Of a stretch of DNA of 64,000 bases, positions 44,233-52,422 are shown piece by piece. The position numbers and the translations under genes are program-made. Under the pieces are notes generated by a model. That model saw nothing but the letters and a program-made list of their open reading frames with translations. It was not told the origin of the DNA and did no database searches. How positions within the stretch are numbered: the first letter of the stretch is position 1; each line of letters begins with the position of its first letter. Location of the stretch: contig JADJSD010000001.1 in the NCBI GenBank assembly GCA_016711875.1, positions 1,550,001 through 1,614,000 of the forward strand. The letters are read 5' to 3'. This stretch comes from Betaproteobacteria bacterium. GTDB taxonomy: Bacteria > Pseudomonadota > Gammaproteobacteria > Burkholderiales > Usitatibacteraceae.

Positions 44233-45357
44233 ATGAAACGAGAGGAACTCGTCCCGCGAATCGACTGGCCCCGCAAGGTGGAGGAGCTGGGCTTCCATTT
44301 CCACACCATCGACGGCGTCTACTGGGACGAACGCGCCTGCTACCGGTTCACGAGCGCGGAGGTCGACAAGCTCGAACTCGCCACCGGCGAGCTGCAGTCG
44401 CGTTGCATCGACGCGGCCGGGCGCGTCATCGAGAGCGGCGATTACGAGCGCTTCCGCATCCCCGAGGCCTTCATCCCGCTCATCGAGCAGTCCTGGAACG
44501 ACGACGAGAAATCGCTCTTCGGCCGCTTCGACCTCTCGTGGGACGGCAGCGGCGAGCCCAGGATGCTCGAGTACAACGCCGACACGCCCACGGCCCTGCT
44601 GGAAGCGAGCGTCGTGCAGTGGTACTGGCTCCAGGACGTCTTCCCCGGACACGACCAGTTCAATTCGCTGCACGAGCGCCTCATCGACCGCTGGAAGGAG
44701 ATGAAGGCCGACTTTCCCGCCGACGGCCTCGTGCACTTCGCCTGCGTCGCCGAGAGCGCGGAGGACCAGGGCAACCTCGACTACCTCTGCGACACCGCCA
44801 TGCAGGCCGGGCTCCAGACGAAGGCGCTCGACATGGCCGACATCGGCTGGGACGGACGACGCTTCCGCGACCTCGAGGACACCCCCATCGCGGTCCTCTT
44901 CAAGCTCTACCCCTGGGAATGGCTCGCCCGCGAGGAATTCGGCCAACACCTGCTCAAGCGCACCGTGCGCGTGGTCGAGCCCGCGTGGAAGATGCTGCTG
45001 TCGAACAAGGCCATCCTGCCGGTGCTCTGGGAGATGTTCCCGGACCACCCGAACCTCCTGCCGGCCTTCTTCGAGCCCGGGAAGTTCGCGACCGACTTCG
45101 TGAAGAAGCCCCTCTACTCGCGCGAGGGCGCCAACGTGTCCATCACCTCGGGCGGGCGCACGCTCGAGGAGCCCGGCGAGTACGGCGAGGAAGGCTTCAT
45201 CTGGCAGGGCTACCACCCGCTCCCGCAGTTCGGCGGCAACCACACCGTCATCGGCTCGTGGATCGTGGGCGAGGAGCCGGCCGGCATCGGCATCCGCGAG
45301 GACGACTCGCCCATCACCAAGAATTCCAGCCGCTTCGTTCCCCACCACTTCGCCTGA
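44233..45357 (+). CDS. ygiC: YgiC/YjfC-type glutathionylspermidine synthase-like ATP-grasp ligase
   Basis: 374 residues from ATG 44233, 7 bases after the lipoprotein gene. Close in outline to E. coli YgiC: WDGSGEPRMLEYNADTPTALLEA, VLFKLYPWEWLAREEF, PVLWEMFPDHPNLLPAFFEPG, KKPLYSREGANVSI, GSWIVGEEPAGIGIREDDSPITKNSSRFVPHHF. The conserved basic and acidic residues of the ATP-grasp core are present (KPLYSREGAN; E-x-N in EYNAD). Amidoligase activity with a peptide or polyamine is predicted for the family but not proven. Its neighbourhood with speD-speE favours a polyamine substrate. Confidence 0.9.
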   Translation: MKREELVPRIDWPRKVEELGFHFHTIDGVYWDERACYRFTSAEVDKLELATGELQSRCIDAAGRVIESGDYERFRIPEAFIPLIEQSWNDDEKSLFGRFDLSWDGSGEPRMLEYNADTPTALLEASVVQWYWLQDVFPGHDQFNSLHERLIDRWKEMKADFPADGLVHFACVAESAEDQGNLDYLCDTAMQAGLQTKALDMADIGWDGRRFRDLEDTPIAVLFKLYPWEWLAREEFGQHLLKRTVRVVEPAWKMLLSNKAILPVLWEMFPDHPNLLPAFFEPGKFATDFVKKPLYSREGANVSITSGGRTLEEPGEYGEEGFIWQGYHPLPQFGGNHTVIGSWIVGEEPAGIGIREDDSPITKNSSRFVPHHFA

Positions 45358-45382
45358 CGCACCCCACTCCCGAGGAAACGCC

Positions 45383-45793
45383 ATGAGAGAGATCTTCGAC
45401 TCGTTCGCCGGCTTCGACGACTTCCTGGTGTACCTCGCCGTGTCGCTCGGCCTTCTCGCGATGTTCGTCGCGATCTACGTGCGCGTGACGCCGCACCGCG
45501 AGATCACGCTCATCCGCGAAGGCAACATCGCGGCCTCCTACAGCCTCGCGGGCGCGCTCCTGGGCTTCATCGTGCCGCTCGCCTCCGCGGTGAAGAACAG
45601 CGTGAGCCTCGTGGACATGGCCATCTGGGGGCTCATCGCCCTCGTGGTCCAGGTGATCACCTTCGTCGTCGTGAAGCTCATGATCCCGCGCATCAACGAC
45701 AACATCGCCGAGGGCAAGGAGGCGTCGGGGTTCTTCCTGGGCGCGCTTTCGCTCGGCGTGGGAATGCTGAACGCGGCCTGCATGACCTACTAG
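45383..45793 (+). CDS. DUF350 membrane protein (YjfL-like)
   Basis: 136 residues, almost entirely membrane: four hydrophobic segments around residues 12-33, 50-70, 76-98 and 112-133. The stretch GNIAASYSLAGALLGFIVPLASAVKNS is the DUF350 signature with its conserved Asn and Ser-Tyr. The family has unknown function and partners YgiC/YjfC ligases and DUF1190 lipoproteins. It is the last gene of the speD cluster, 25 bases after ygiC. Confidence 0.88.
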   Translation: MREIFDSFAGFDDFLVYLAVSLGLLAMFVAIYVRVTPHREITLIREGNIAASYSLAGALLGFIVPLASAVKNSVSLVDMAIWGLIALVVQVITFVVVKLMIPRINDNIAEGKEASGFFLGALSLGVGMLNAACMTY

Positions 45794-45879
45794 GGGCGGC
45801 GCAGCGTGCCCTCGCCCCGGGCCGGAACGGCCGGGCGGTTGTGCTAGCATCGACTCGAAGCCTTATCTCCGCCATCGTC

Positions 45880-46614
45880 ATGGCCTCCCCCCGCATCTAC
45901 TGCGGCGTCCGGCTCGGTCCGGGCGCCCAGTTCGCCCTCTCCGACGAAGCCGCCAACCACATCGCCAAGGCGCTGCGCCTTGCCGCGGGCGATTCCCTCG
46001 TGGTGTTCGACGGGCGCGGCGGCGAATACGAGGCGGTGATCCTGCGCGTGGACCGCGGTCGCGTGGACGTGAAGACGGGCGCCTTCCGCGACGTCGAACG
46101 CGAATCGCCGGTCGAGGCGGGGCTCGTCCAGGGGCTGCCGGAGGCCGACAAGATGGACTGGATCCTGCAGAAGGCCGTGGAGCTCGGCGTCGCCTGGGTG
46201 CAACCGGTCGTCTGCGACCGCAGCGTCGTGCGCCTGTCGGGCGAACGGGCGGCGCGGCGCCAGGCGCATTGGCAGCGGGTGATGATCGCCGCCTGCGAGC
46301 AGTGCGGACGCAACCGCGTGCCGGAACTGAAGCCGACCGCCGCATTCCGCGACTGGGCCGCGATGGCCGGCGATGCCCGCCGCTGGATGCTGATGCCGGG
46401 CGCCGAGGAGCCACTCGCCGCGCAACCCCCGCCGGACGGCCCGGTGCAGCTCCTGGTGGGCCCCGAGGGCGGGCTTTCGGAGCGGGAGATCGACATCGCC
46501 CTGACCATCGGCTTCAAGCCCCTGACGCTCGGGCCGCGCATCCTTCGCACCGAGACGGCGCCCCTGGCGGCCCTCGCCGCGATGCAAACCCTGTGGGGCG
46601 ACTTCCGCGGGTAG
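45880..46614 (+). CDS. rsmE: 16S rRNA m3U1498 methyltransferase RsmE
   Basis: 244 residues from ATG 45880 (a GTG at 45841 would add 13 non-homologous residues). PUA-like N-domain: ISDEAANHIAKALRLAAGDSLVVFDGRGGEY. SPOUT knot: VQLLVGPEGGLSEREIDIA and LGPRILRTETAPLAALAAM, with the Gly-rich AdoMet loop and the ILRTETA motif. It methylates U1498 in the decoding centre. Confidence 0.94.
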   Translation: MASPRIYCGVRLGPGAQFALSDEAANHIAKALRLAAGDSLVVFDGRGGEYEAVILRVDRGRVDVKTGAFRDVERESPVEAGLVQGLPEADKMDWILQKAVELGVAWVQPVVCDRSVVRLSGERAARRQAHWQRVMIAACEQCGRNRVPELKPTAAFRDWAAMAGDARRWMLMPGAEEPLAAQPPPDGPVQLLVGPEGGLSEREIDIALTIGFKPLTLGPRILRTETAPLAALAAMQTLWGDFRG

Positions 46615-46644
46615 AATCCGCCGGCCCCCGCAAGAATCGAGTCC

Positions 46645-47976
46645 ATGGCCAAGCAGCCCGCCCTCAAGACCGAAGCCTTCGTGAAGTGGTTCCGGTCCGC
46701 CACGCCCTACATCCACCAGTGGGGCGGGGCGACGTTCGTCATCGCCTTCGGCGGCGAGGTGCTCGCCGACGGCGAGTTCCAGCAGCTCACGCACGACATC
46801 AACGTGCTGATGAGCCTGGAGGTGCGCGTGGTGCTGGTCCACGGCACGCGCCCGCAGATCGAGGAGCAGATGCGCCAGCACGGCGTGACGCCTCGCTACG
46901 TGGCCAACCGCCGCGTGACCGACGACCGGGCCCTCGCCTGCGTGAAGGAGGCGAACGGCATCGTGCGCGTGGAGATGGAAGCGCTCCTGTCGATGGAACT
47001 CGCCAACAGTCCCATGTGGGGCGCGGACATCCGCGTGTCCTCGGGCAACTTCGTCACCGCGAAGCCGGTCGGCGTCGTGGGCGGCGTCGATTTCGGCCAC
47101 ACGGGCGAGGTGCGCAAGATCGACGCGGAGGGCATCCGCCGGCGCCTGGACGACCACGAGGTGGTGCTCCTGTCGCCCCTGGGCTTCTCGCCGACCGGTG
47201 ACGTGTTCAACTGCACGGTCGAGGACGTCGCGACCTCCACGGCGATCGCTCTCGGTGCCGACAAGCTCATTTTCCTCACCGAGACGGCCGGTGCACTGGA
47301 CGCCAAGGGCCGGCTGATCTCCGAGATGACGGTGAAGCAGGCCGACGAGATCCTGGTCGCGGGCAACGGGACGCTGCCCGAGGACGTGAAGATCTACCTG
47401 CCCTGCGCGGTGAAGGCGTGCCGCGGCGGCGTGAAGCGTGCGCACCTGGTGAGCCGGCACGTCGACGGCGCGCTCCTCATCGAGCTCTTCACCCACCACG
47501 GCATCGGGACGATGCTCGTGCCCGAGTCGCCCGAAGTGATCCGCGGTGCCGGCGCCGGCGACGTGGCCGGCATCGTGCAGATCATCGAGCCGCTCGAGCA
47601 GCAGGGCATCCTGGTGAAGCGCGACCGCGGCCAGCTCGAGCGCGAGATCGAGCGCTTCTACGTGATCGAGAGCGAGGGGAACATTCTCGGCTGCGCCGCG
47701 CTCTATCCATTCCCGGAGGAATCGAGCGTGGAGCTCGCGTGCCTCGCCGTGAACCCGTACTACCGCGACGGCGGCCGGGGCGAGCGGCTCCTCGCCTTCG
47801 CCGAGGCGAGCGCGAGGAAGCAGGGGTTCAAGACGCTCTTCGTGCTCTCGACGCGCACCACGCACTGGTTCATCGAGCGCGGCTTCGCCGAGGCCGATCT
47901 CGCCCGCCTGCCGGAGCGCAAGCAGGCCCTGTACAACTATGATCGCCGTTCCAAGATCTTCACCAAAGGACTCTAG
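46645..47976 (+). CDS. argA: N-acetylglutamate synthase
   Basis: 443 residues. N-terminal amino-acid kinase-like domain: FVIAFGGEVLADGEFQQLTHDINVL, VVLVHGTRPQIEEQM, GVVGGVDFGHTGEVRKID, LIFLTETAGALDAKG. C-terminal GNAT domain from about 300: FYVIESEGNILGCAALYPF, YRDGGRGERLLAFAEASARKQG, LFVLSTRTTHWFIERGF. It makes the first committed intermediate of arginine synthesis and is usually inhibited by arginine. yggX follows after 2 bases. Confidence 0.95.
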   Translation: MAKQPALKTEAFVKWFRSATPYIHQWGGATFVIAFGGEVLADGEFQQLTHDINVLMSLEVRVVLVHGTRPQIEEQMRQHGVTPRYVANRRVTDDRALACVKEANGIVRVEMEALLSMELANSPMWGADIRVSSGNFVTAKPVGVVGGVDFGHTGEVRKIDAEGIRRRLDDHEVVLLSPLGFSPTGDVFNCTVEDVATSTAIALGADKLIFLTETAGALDAKGRLISEMTVKQADEILVAGNGTLPEDVKIYLPCAVKACRGGVKRAHLVSRHVDGALLIELFTHHGIGTMLVPESPEVIRGAGAGDVAGIVQIIEPLEQQGILVKRDRGQLEREIERFYVIESEGNILGCAALYPFPEESSVELACLAVNPYYRDGGRGERLLAFAEASARKQGFKTLFVLSTRTTHWFIERGFAEADLARLPERKQALYNYDRRSKIFTKGL

Positions 47977-47978
47977 CC

Positions 47979-48248
47979 ATGGCCCGAATGGTCCAGTGCA
48001 TCAAGCTGCAACGCGAGGCCGAGGGCCTCGACTTCCCCCCGTATCCCGGCGAGCTGGGCAAGAAGCTCTGGGAAAGCGTTTCCAAGGAGGCATGGAAATC
48101 CTGGCTCGAGCACCAGAAGATGCTGGTGAACGAGAACCGGCTGAACCTGGCCGACGCGCGGGCGCGCAAGTACCTGGAGGAACAGATGCGGAAGCACTTC
48201 TTCGGCGAGGGCGCCGATGCGGCGCAGGGGTTCGTGCCGAAGGCGTGA
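47979..48248 (+). CDS. yggX: Fe(II) trafficking/oxidative damage protection protein
   Basis: 89 residues: MARMVQCIKLQREAEGLDF, GELGKKLWESVSKEAWKSWLEHQKMLVNENRLNLADARARKYL. The conserved Cys near the N-terminus (Cys7) and the W-x-x-W-L-x-H-Q motif identify YggX. It is thought to protect iron-sulfur clusters and limit free ferrous iron. It is probably translated together with argA. The strong terminator at 48473 lies beyond an inverted-repeat element. Confidence 0.94.
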   Translation: MARMVQCIKLQREAEGLDFPPYPGELGKKLWESVSKEAWKSWLEHQKMLVNENRLNLADARARKYLEEQMRKHFFGEGADAAQGFVPKA

Positions 48249-48254
48249 GCGACC

Positions 48255-48467
48255 GGGAGTGATGCGGGCTGAACATCTTTGGAACGCCGATGAACGCCGA
48301 TAGAAGCCCGCCGATAGACGCCGATGATTCACCGGCGTCGTCAGTGCGGGCGTCGGTGAGCCAGATCGACAACTTGCGACTCAATGCTTCCACCCCGCTC
48401 GCCGGGTGAATTCCCGCCCAATCGGCGTTCATCGGCGTTCCAAAGATGTTCAGCTCGCATCACTCCC
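48255..48467. repeat. 213-bp element with 47-bp near-perfect inverted repeats
   Basis: Left arm 48255-48301 and right arm 48421-48467 are inverted copies over 47 bases with one mismatch (G 48267 against T 48455, a G-U pair in RNA). The arms contain CGCCGAT direct repeats, which continue across the 119-base centre. The centre shows no open reading frame of note. It looks like a MITE-like or REP-family element between yggX and phoU. No target-site duplication could be identified by eye. Confidence 0.85.
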
Positions 48468-48472
48468 CAAAG

Positions 48473-48498
48473 AAAAAGCCGCCTTCGGGCGGCTTTTT
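48473..48498. terminator. Bidirectional rho-independent terminator
   Basis: AAAAAGCCGCC-TTCG-GGCGGCTTTTT: an 11-bp stem with the stable UUCG loop and U-tracts in both directions. It serves argA-yggX on the plus strand and phoU on the minus strand. Confidence 0.92.
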
Positions 48499-48517
48499 CG
48501 TTCCCCGCGAGCGGAAA

Positions 48518-49234
48518 TCAGTCCGACGAAGTCTCCCGCTCGAATTCTTCCGCCGTCACATGCCGCACGTCCTTTCCCTTCACCAGGTAGACGACGTACT
48601 CGGACATGTTCTTCGAGTGGTCCCCGATCCGCTCGAGGGCCTTCGCGACGAAGAGGATCTCGATGGAGGTGGAGATCGTCCGCGCATCCTCCATCATGAA
48701 GGTGATGAGCTGGCGCAGGATGCCGCGGAACTGGTCGTCGAGCAGCCGGTCCTGCTTCACGACTGCGGCGGCGGCGGCGAGGTCCACGCGCGCGAAGGCA
48801 TCGAGCGCCTTCTTGAGCATGTCGAGCGCGTAGCCGGCGGCCACCTTGATCTCCGCGAAGCGCGGCAGCAGCAGTCGCTCCGAGGCGTAGATGAGCTTGG
48901 TCATCCGCGCGATCTTCTCGGCCTCGTCGCCGATCCGCTCCAGGTCCGTGATCATCTTGATGACCGTCATGATCATGCGCAGGTCCTGCGCGGCGGGCTG
49001 GCGACGCGCGATGATGTGCGCGCACTCCTCGTCGATCTTCACCTCGAGCGAATTCACGCGGTGGTCGTCGGCGACCACCTGGTCCGCGAGCTGCAGGTTG
49101 CCGGTGGCGAGCGCCTCGATGGCCGCCGTGATCTGCGTCTCGACCAGCCCGCCCATCTGCAGCACGTGGGAGCGGACGGTCTCGAGTTCCGCGTCGTAGC
49201 GCTTGGAGGTGTGTTCCTGGGTGTTGAGGGGCAT
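48518..49234 (-). CDS. phoU: Phosphate transport system regulator PhoU
   Basis: 238 residues from ATG 49234. Two PhoU three-helix repeats: YDAELETVRSHVLQMGGLVETQI with DLERIGDEAEKIARMTKL, and ALDMLKKALDAFA with ALERIGDHSKNMSEYVVY; the E-R-I-G-D-E/H motifs coordinate metals. PhoU restrains PhoR-PhoB signalling. It normally ends a pstSCAB-phoU operon, but here it stands alone with rpiA next door, so the pst genes must be elsewhere. Confidence 0.94.
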   Translation of the reverse strand: MPLNTQEHTSKRYDAELETVRSHVLQMGGLVETQITAAIEALATGNLQLADQVVADDHRVNSLEVKIDEECAHIIARRQPAAQDLRMIMTVIKMITDLERIGDEAEKIARMTKLIYASERLLLPRFAEIKVAAGYALDMLKKALDAFARVDLAAAAAVVKQDRLLDDQFRGILRQLITFMMEDARTISTSIEILFVAKALERIGDHSKNMSEYVVYLVKGKDVRHVTAEEFERETSSD

Positions 49235-49319
49235 GTCGGATCCTGGCGGATGGGGAGTTTGGGTCAAAGCTACCCGGTTTGCGGATGCTAGCCGGACATT
49301 GTGACCGGCGCGTGACGCC

Positions 49320-49985
49320 CTAGCGCTTGCGGTCGATGCGCCGCATGCCGGCCGGGTCGCCCAGGAGCAGCACGTCGGCCGGGCGACGGGCGAAGAGGCC
49401 ATTGGTCACCACGCCCGGGAACTGGTTCAACTCCGACTCGAGGCCTGCGGGGTCCGTGATCGTGAGGCCGTGGACGTCCAGGATCACGTTGCCGTTGTCG
49501 GTGACGAAGCCCTCGCGCAGCACCGGCCGGCCGCCCAGCTTCACGAGCTGCCGCGCGACGAGACTCCTCGCCATGGGGATCACCTCGACGGGCAGGGGGA
49601 ACGTCCCGAGGACGGGCACGAGCTTGGAGGCGTCCGCGATGCAGACGAACCGGCGGCTCGCCTGGGCGACGATCTTCTCGCGGGTGAGGGCGCCGCCGCC
49701 GCCTTTCACCATGGCGAGGTGCTCGGTGACCTCGTCCGCCCCGTCCACGTAGATCTCGCAGCCGTCGGTGTCGTTCAGTTCGCGCACGGCGATGCCGATG
49801 TCCTTCAGCCGCCGCGTGCTCGCCTCGGAGCTCGAGACGGCCCCGGCGATGCGGTGCTTCCAGGGGGCGAGGGCGGCGATGAAGTGGTTCACGGTCGAGC
49901 CGGTGCCCACGCCGACCATCATGTCGTCCTCGACGAAGGCGAGGGCGGCCTGCGCGCATTGCTTCTTGAGAGCGTCCTGGTCCAT
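49320..49985 (-). CDS. rpiA: Ribose-5-phosphate isomerase A
   Basis: 221 residues from ATG 49985; a second ATG 12 bases upstream (49997) is in frame and cannot be excluded. Motifs: MVGVGTGSTVNHFI, SSSEASTRRL, DGADEVTEHLAMVKGGGGALTREKIVA, VPVLGTFPLPVEVIP. It interconverts ribose-5-phosphate and ribulose-5-phosphate and completes the CBB regeneration set in this window. Divergent from ilvA with only 42 bases between start codons, so their promoters must overlap. Confidence 0.94.
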   Translation of the reverse strand: MDQDALKKQCAQAALAFVEDDMMVGVGTGSTVNHFIAALAPWKHRIAGAVSSSEASTRRLKDIGIAVRELNDTDGCEIYVDGADEVTEHLAMVKGGGGALTREKIVAQASRRFVCIADASKLVPVLGTFPLPVEVIPMARSLVARQLVKLGGRPVLREGFVTDNGNVILDVHGLTITDPAGLESELNQFPGVVTNGLFARRPADVLLLGDPAGMRRIDRKR

Positions 49986-50027
49986 GGGCCCAATCATATA
50001 TTGGTATTCTTGGGGTCAGGGAGAATC

Positions 50028-51539
50028 ATGAAAACGGACTACCTCAGAAAGATCCTCTCGGCGCGCGTCTACGACGTCGCGATCGAGAGCCCGCTGGAAC
50101 TCGCGCCGGCCATCTCGAAGCGCACCGGCAACCACGTCCTGCTCAAGCGCGAGGACAAGCAGCCGGTCTTCTCGTTCAAGCTGCGAGGGGCCTACAACAA
50201 GATGGCGCACCTCACGCCGGCGCAGCTCGCGCGCGGCGTCATCTGCGCGAGCGCCGGCAATCACGCGCAGGGCGTCGCGCTGGGGGCCCAGAAGCTCGGC
50301 GCGAAAGCCACCGTCGTGATGCCGCTGACCACGCCCCGCATCAAGGTCTCCGCCGTCTCGGCGCGGGGCGCGAAGGTCGTGCTGCACGGCGACAGCTATC
50401 ACGAGGCCGCGCAGCACGCCAAGGCGCTCGCGAAGAAGGAGAAGCTCACCTTCGTTCACCCCTACGACGATCCGCTCGTCATCGCGGGGCAGGGCACGAT
50501 CGGCATGGAGATCCTGCGCCAGCACCAGCATCCCATCGACGCGATCTTCGTTCCCGTGGGCGGCGGCGGCCTCATCGCCGGCATCGCGGCCTACGTGAAG
50601 GCCCTCTCGCCCTCGACCCGCATCGTGGGCGTGGAGCCGGTGGATTCCAACGCGATGACGGTCTCGCTCAAGGCGGGTCGCCGCGTGACGCTGCCGCACG
50701 TGAACATCTTCGCCGACGGCGTGGCCGTGCGGCAGGTCGGTCGCGAGACCTTCCGGATCTGCCGGGAGCTGGTCGACGAGATGGTGCTGGTCGATACCGA
50801 CGAGACCTGCGCGGCCATCAAGGACATCTTCGAGGACACGCGCACGGTGGTGGAGCCCTCCGGGGCGCTCGCCCTGGCCGGGGCCAAGCGCTGGCTCGCC
50901 CGGCGCCGGCACAAGGGCCGCACCGTGGTCGCGATCGCCTGCGGGGCCAACATGAACTTCGACCGCCTGCGCTTCGTCGCCGAGCGCGCCGAACTCGGCG
51001 AGCATCGGGAGGCCGTGCTGGGCGTCACGATCCCGGAGAAGCCGGGCAGTTTCCGCGCGCTGTGCGAGCTGCTCGGCAAGCGCAGCGTCACGGAGTTCAA
51101 CTACCGCATCGCGGACGCGGCCCGGGCCCACGTGTTCATCGGCGTGGCGGTGGCGGGCCGGGAGGAAACCGAACGCCTGATCGCGCAGCTCGACCGCGCC
51201 GGGCTCAAGGCCGTTGATCTCTCGGACAACGAGATGGCCAAGCTGCACGTGCGCCACCTGGTGGGCGGGCACAACCCGGCCGGTGCGGGCGAGCAGGTCT
51301 TCCGGTTCGAGTTTCCCGAGCGGCCGGGCGCGCTCATGAACTTCCTGGCGCGCATGGGCTCGGGCTGGAACATCTCGCTCTTCCACTACCGCAACCACGG
51401 CGCCGACGTGGGCCGCGTGCTGGTGGGCCTGCAGGTGCCGGACAAGGACCGCGCGGCATTCCGGCGGTTCCTGAGGGAGCTGGGCTACGACTATACGGAC
51501 GAGACTCGCAACCCCGCGTACCGGCTTTTCCTGAAGTAG
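50028..51539 (+). CDS. ilvA: Threonine ammonia-lyase, biosynthetic
   Basis: 503 residues with AGGGAGA as ribosome-binding site. PLP-Lys region VFSFKLRGAYNKM; SAGNHAQGVALG; PVGGGGLIAGIAAYV. Two ACT-like regulatory repeats at about 330-405 (LGVTIPEKPGSFRALCELL) and 420-500 (FRFEFPERPGALMNFLARMGSGWNISLFHYRNHGADVG) mark the isoleucine-inhibited biosynthetic form. It makes 2-oxobutanoate for isoleucine. Confidence 0.95.
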   Translation: MKTDYLRKILSARVYDVAIESPLELAPAISKRTGNHVLLKREDKQPVFSFKLRGAYNKMAHLTPAQLARGVICASAGNHAQGVALGAQKLGAKATVVMPLTTPRIKVSAVSARGAKVVLHGDSYHEAAQHAKALAKKEKLTFVHPYDDPLVIAGQGTIGMEILRQHQHPIDAIFVPVGGGGLIAGIAAYVKALSPSTRIVGVEPVDSNAMTVSLKAGRRVTLPHVNIFADGVAVRQVGRETFRICRELVDEMVLVDTDETCAAIKDIFEDTRTVVEPSGALALAGAKRWLARRRHKGRTVVAIACGANMNFDRLRFVAERAELGEHREAVLGVTIPEKPGSFRALCELLGKRSVTEFNYRIADAARAHVFIGVAVAGREETERLIAQLDRAGLKAVDLSDNEMAKLHVRHLVGGHNPAGAGEQVFRFEFPERPGALMNFLARMGSGWNISLFHYRNHGADVGRVLVGLQVPDKDRAAFRRFLRELGYDYTDETRNPAYRLFLK

Positions 51540-51554
51540 GGCGCAGCGCTTCGC

Positions 51555-52007
51555 CTACGAGGCGGGCCAGTTCTTGATGTACTGCTTGAGCAGCTTGTTT
51601 TCGAACGCGACATCCTTGATCGCGCTCCGGGCGATGTCGTGGAACGAGATGATGCCCACGAGCGCGCCGCCCTGGACGACCGGCACGTGGGACACGTGGT
51701 TGTCGGTCATCGTGGTGCGCAGGCTGTCGGCGGAATCCTCGGGGCGGACGATGGCGGGCTTCGCGTTCATCACCTCGCGGACCGGCGATTCCAGCAGCCG
51801 CCCGCCCAGGCTTTCGAGGCCCTTGACGATTTCCCTCAGCGTGACCAGGCCGGCGAGTTCCTCGCCCTCCAGCACCACCACGGACCCGATGTCCTCCCGC
51901 ACCATGAGGGCCACGGCTTCGCGCACGGGCGAGGCGGGCGAGACGGCATGCAGCCGCGTACCCCGCGGGGGCTTGTCGTCGAGGATTTCCTGAACCGTCT
52001 GCGGCAT
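51555..52007 (-). CDS. CBS-domain protein
   Basis: 150 residues from ATG 52007, with AGGAG six bases upstream; the longer in-frame start at 52115 lacks one. Two CBS motifs: LHAVSPASPVREAVALMVREDIGSVVVLEGEELAGLVTLREIV and VREVMNAKPAIVRPEDSADSLRTTMTDNHVSHVPVVQGGALVGIISFHDIA. Such stand-alone pairs bind adenine nucleotides and are thought to sense energy charge. Partner unknown. Convergent with ilvA (15 bases apart). Confidence 0.9.
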   Translation of the reverse strand: MPQTVQEILDDKPPRGTRLHAVSPASPVREAVALMVREDIGSVVVLEGEELAGLVTLREIVKGLESLGGRLLESPVREVMNAKPAIVRPEDSADSLRTTMTDNHVSHVPVVQGGALVGIISFHDIARSAIKDVAFENKLLKQYIKNWPAS

Positions 52008-52140
52008 GGGGGCTCCTTTGACCCGGAGGCGGCCTCGAATTTCGAGGCGCCCGCCGATTCGGCGTCGGCGTGCCGGGAGTTTCGTCACTTTACCCCAGAC
52101 CGGATACCGGTTCACCGCCCGACGCGGGGCCGCAAAGGAA

Positions 52141-52168
52141 AAGGGCCCGGCATTGCGGCCGGGCCCTT
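52141..52168 (-). terminator. Terminator after tRNA-Thr
   Basis: AAGGGCCCGGC (52141-52151) and GCCGGGCCCTT (52158-52168) form an 11-bp stem. On the minus strand it is followed by TTTTCC and lies 9 bases past the tRNA 3' end. The rest of 52008-52176 shows no other feature. Confidence 0.8.
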
Positions 52169-52176
52169 CGGAAAAC

Positions 52177-52252
<76 letters not shown>

Positions 52253-52371
52253 ACGCGAGTCGTAGATTATAGCGCGGTCGGGGCTCCTTCCGCGAGGCCC
52301 CGGCGACCCGGGGCCCGGCCTTCCCCCGGAAAGCCGTTCGTCGGCCTTCGGGCGCCAGCCGTCGGTCCGGC

Positions 52372-52386
52372 TGGCACCTTGACGGC
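52372..52386 (+). promoter_or_regulatory. Candidate sigma-54 promoter for the pilin cluster
   Basis: TGGCAC (52372-52377) holds the -24 GG (52373-52374), followed after exactly 10 bases by GC (52385-52386), as sigma-54 holoenzyme needs. The -12 box reads CGGCC rather than TTGCA, so it is incomplete. Transcription would start near 52398, 25 bases before pilE. Sigma-54/PilR control of pilins is known in Pseudomonas. Confidence 0.55.
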
Positions 52387-52422
52387 CGGGTGCCTACTAT
52401 CCCTATCGTCCTGGAGGATCCC

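Noticed and set aside
48285..48335. Repeated GCCGAT units resembling a CRISPR array
   Set aside because: Units are too short and irregular, with no unique spacers and no cas genes nearby; they belong to the inverted-repeat element.
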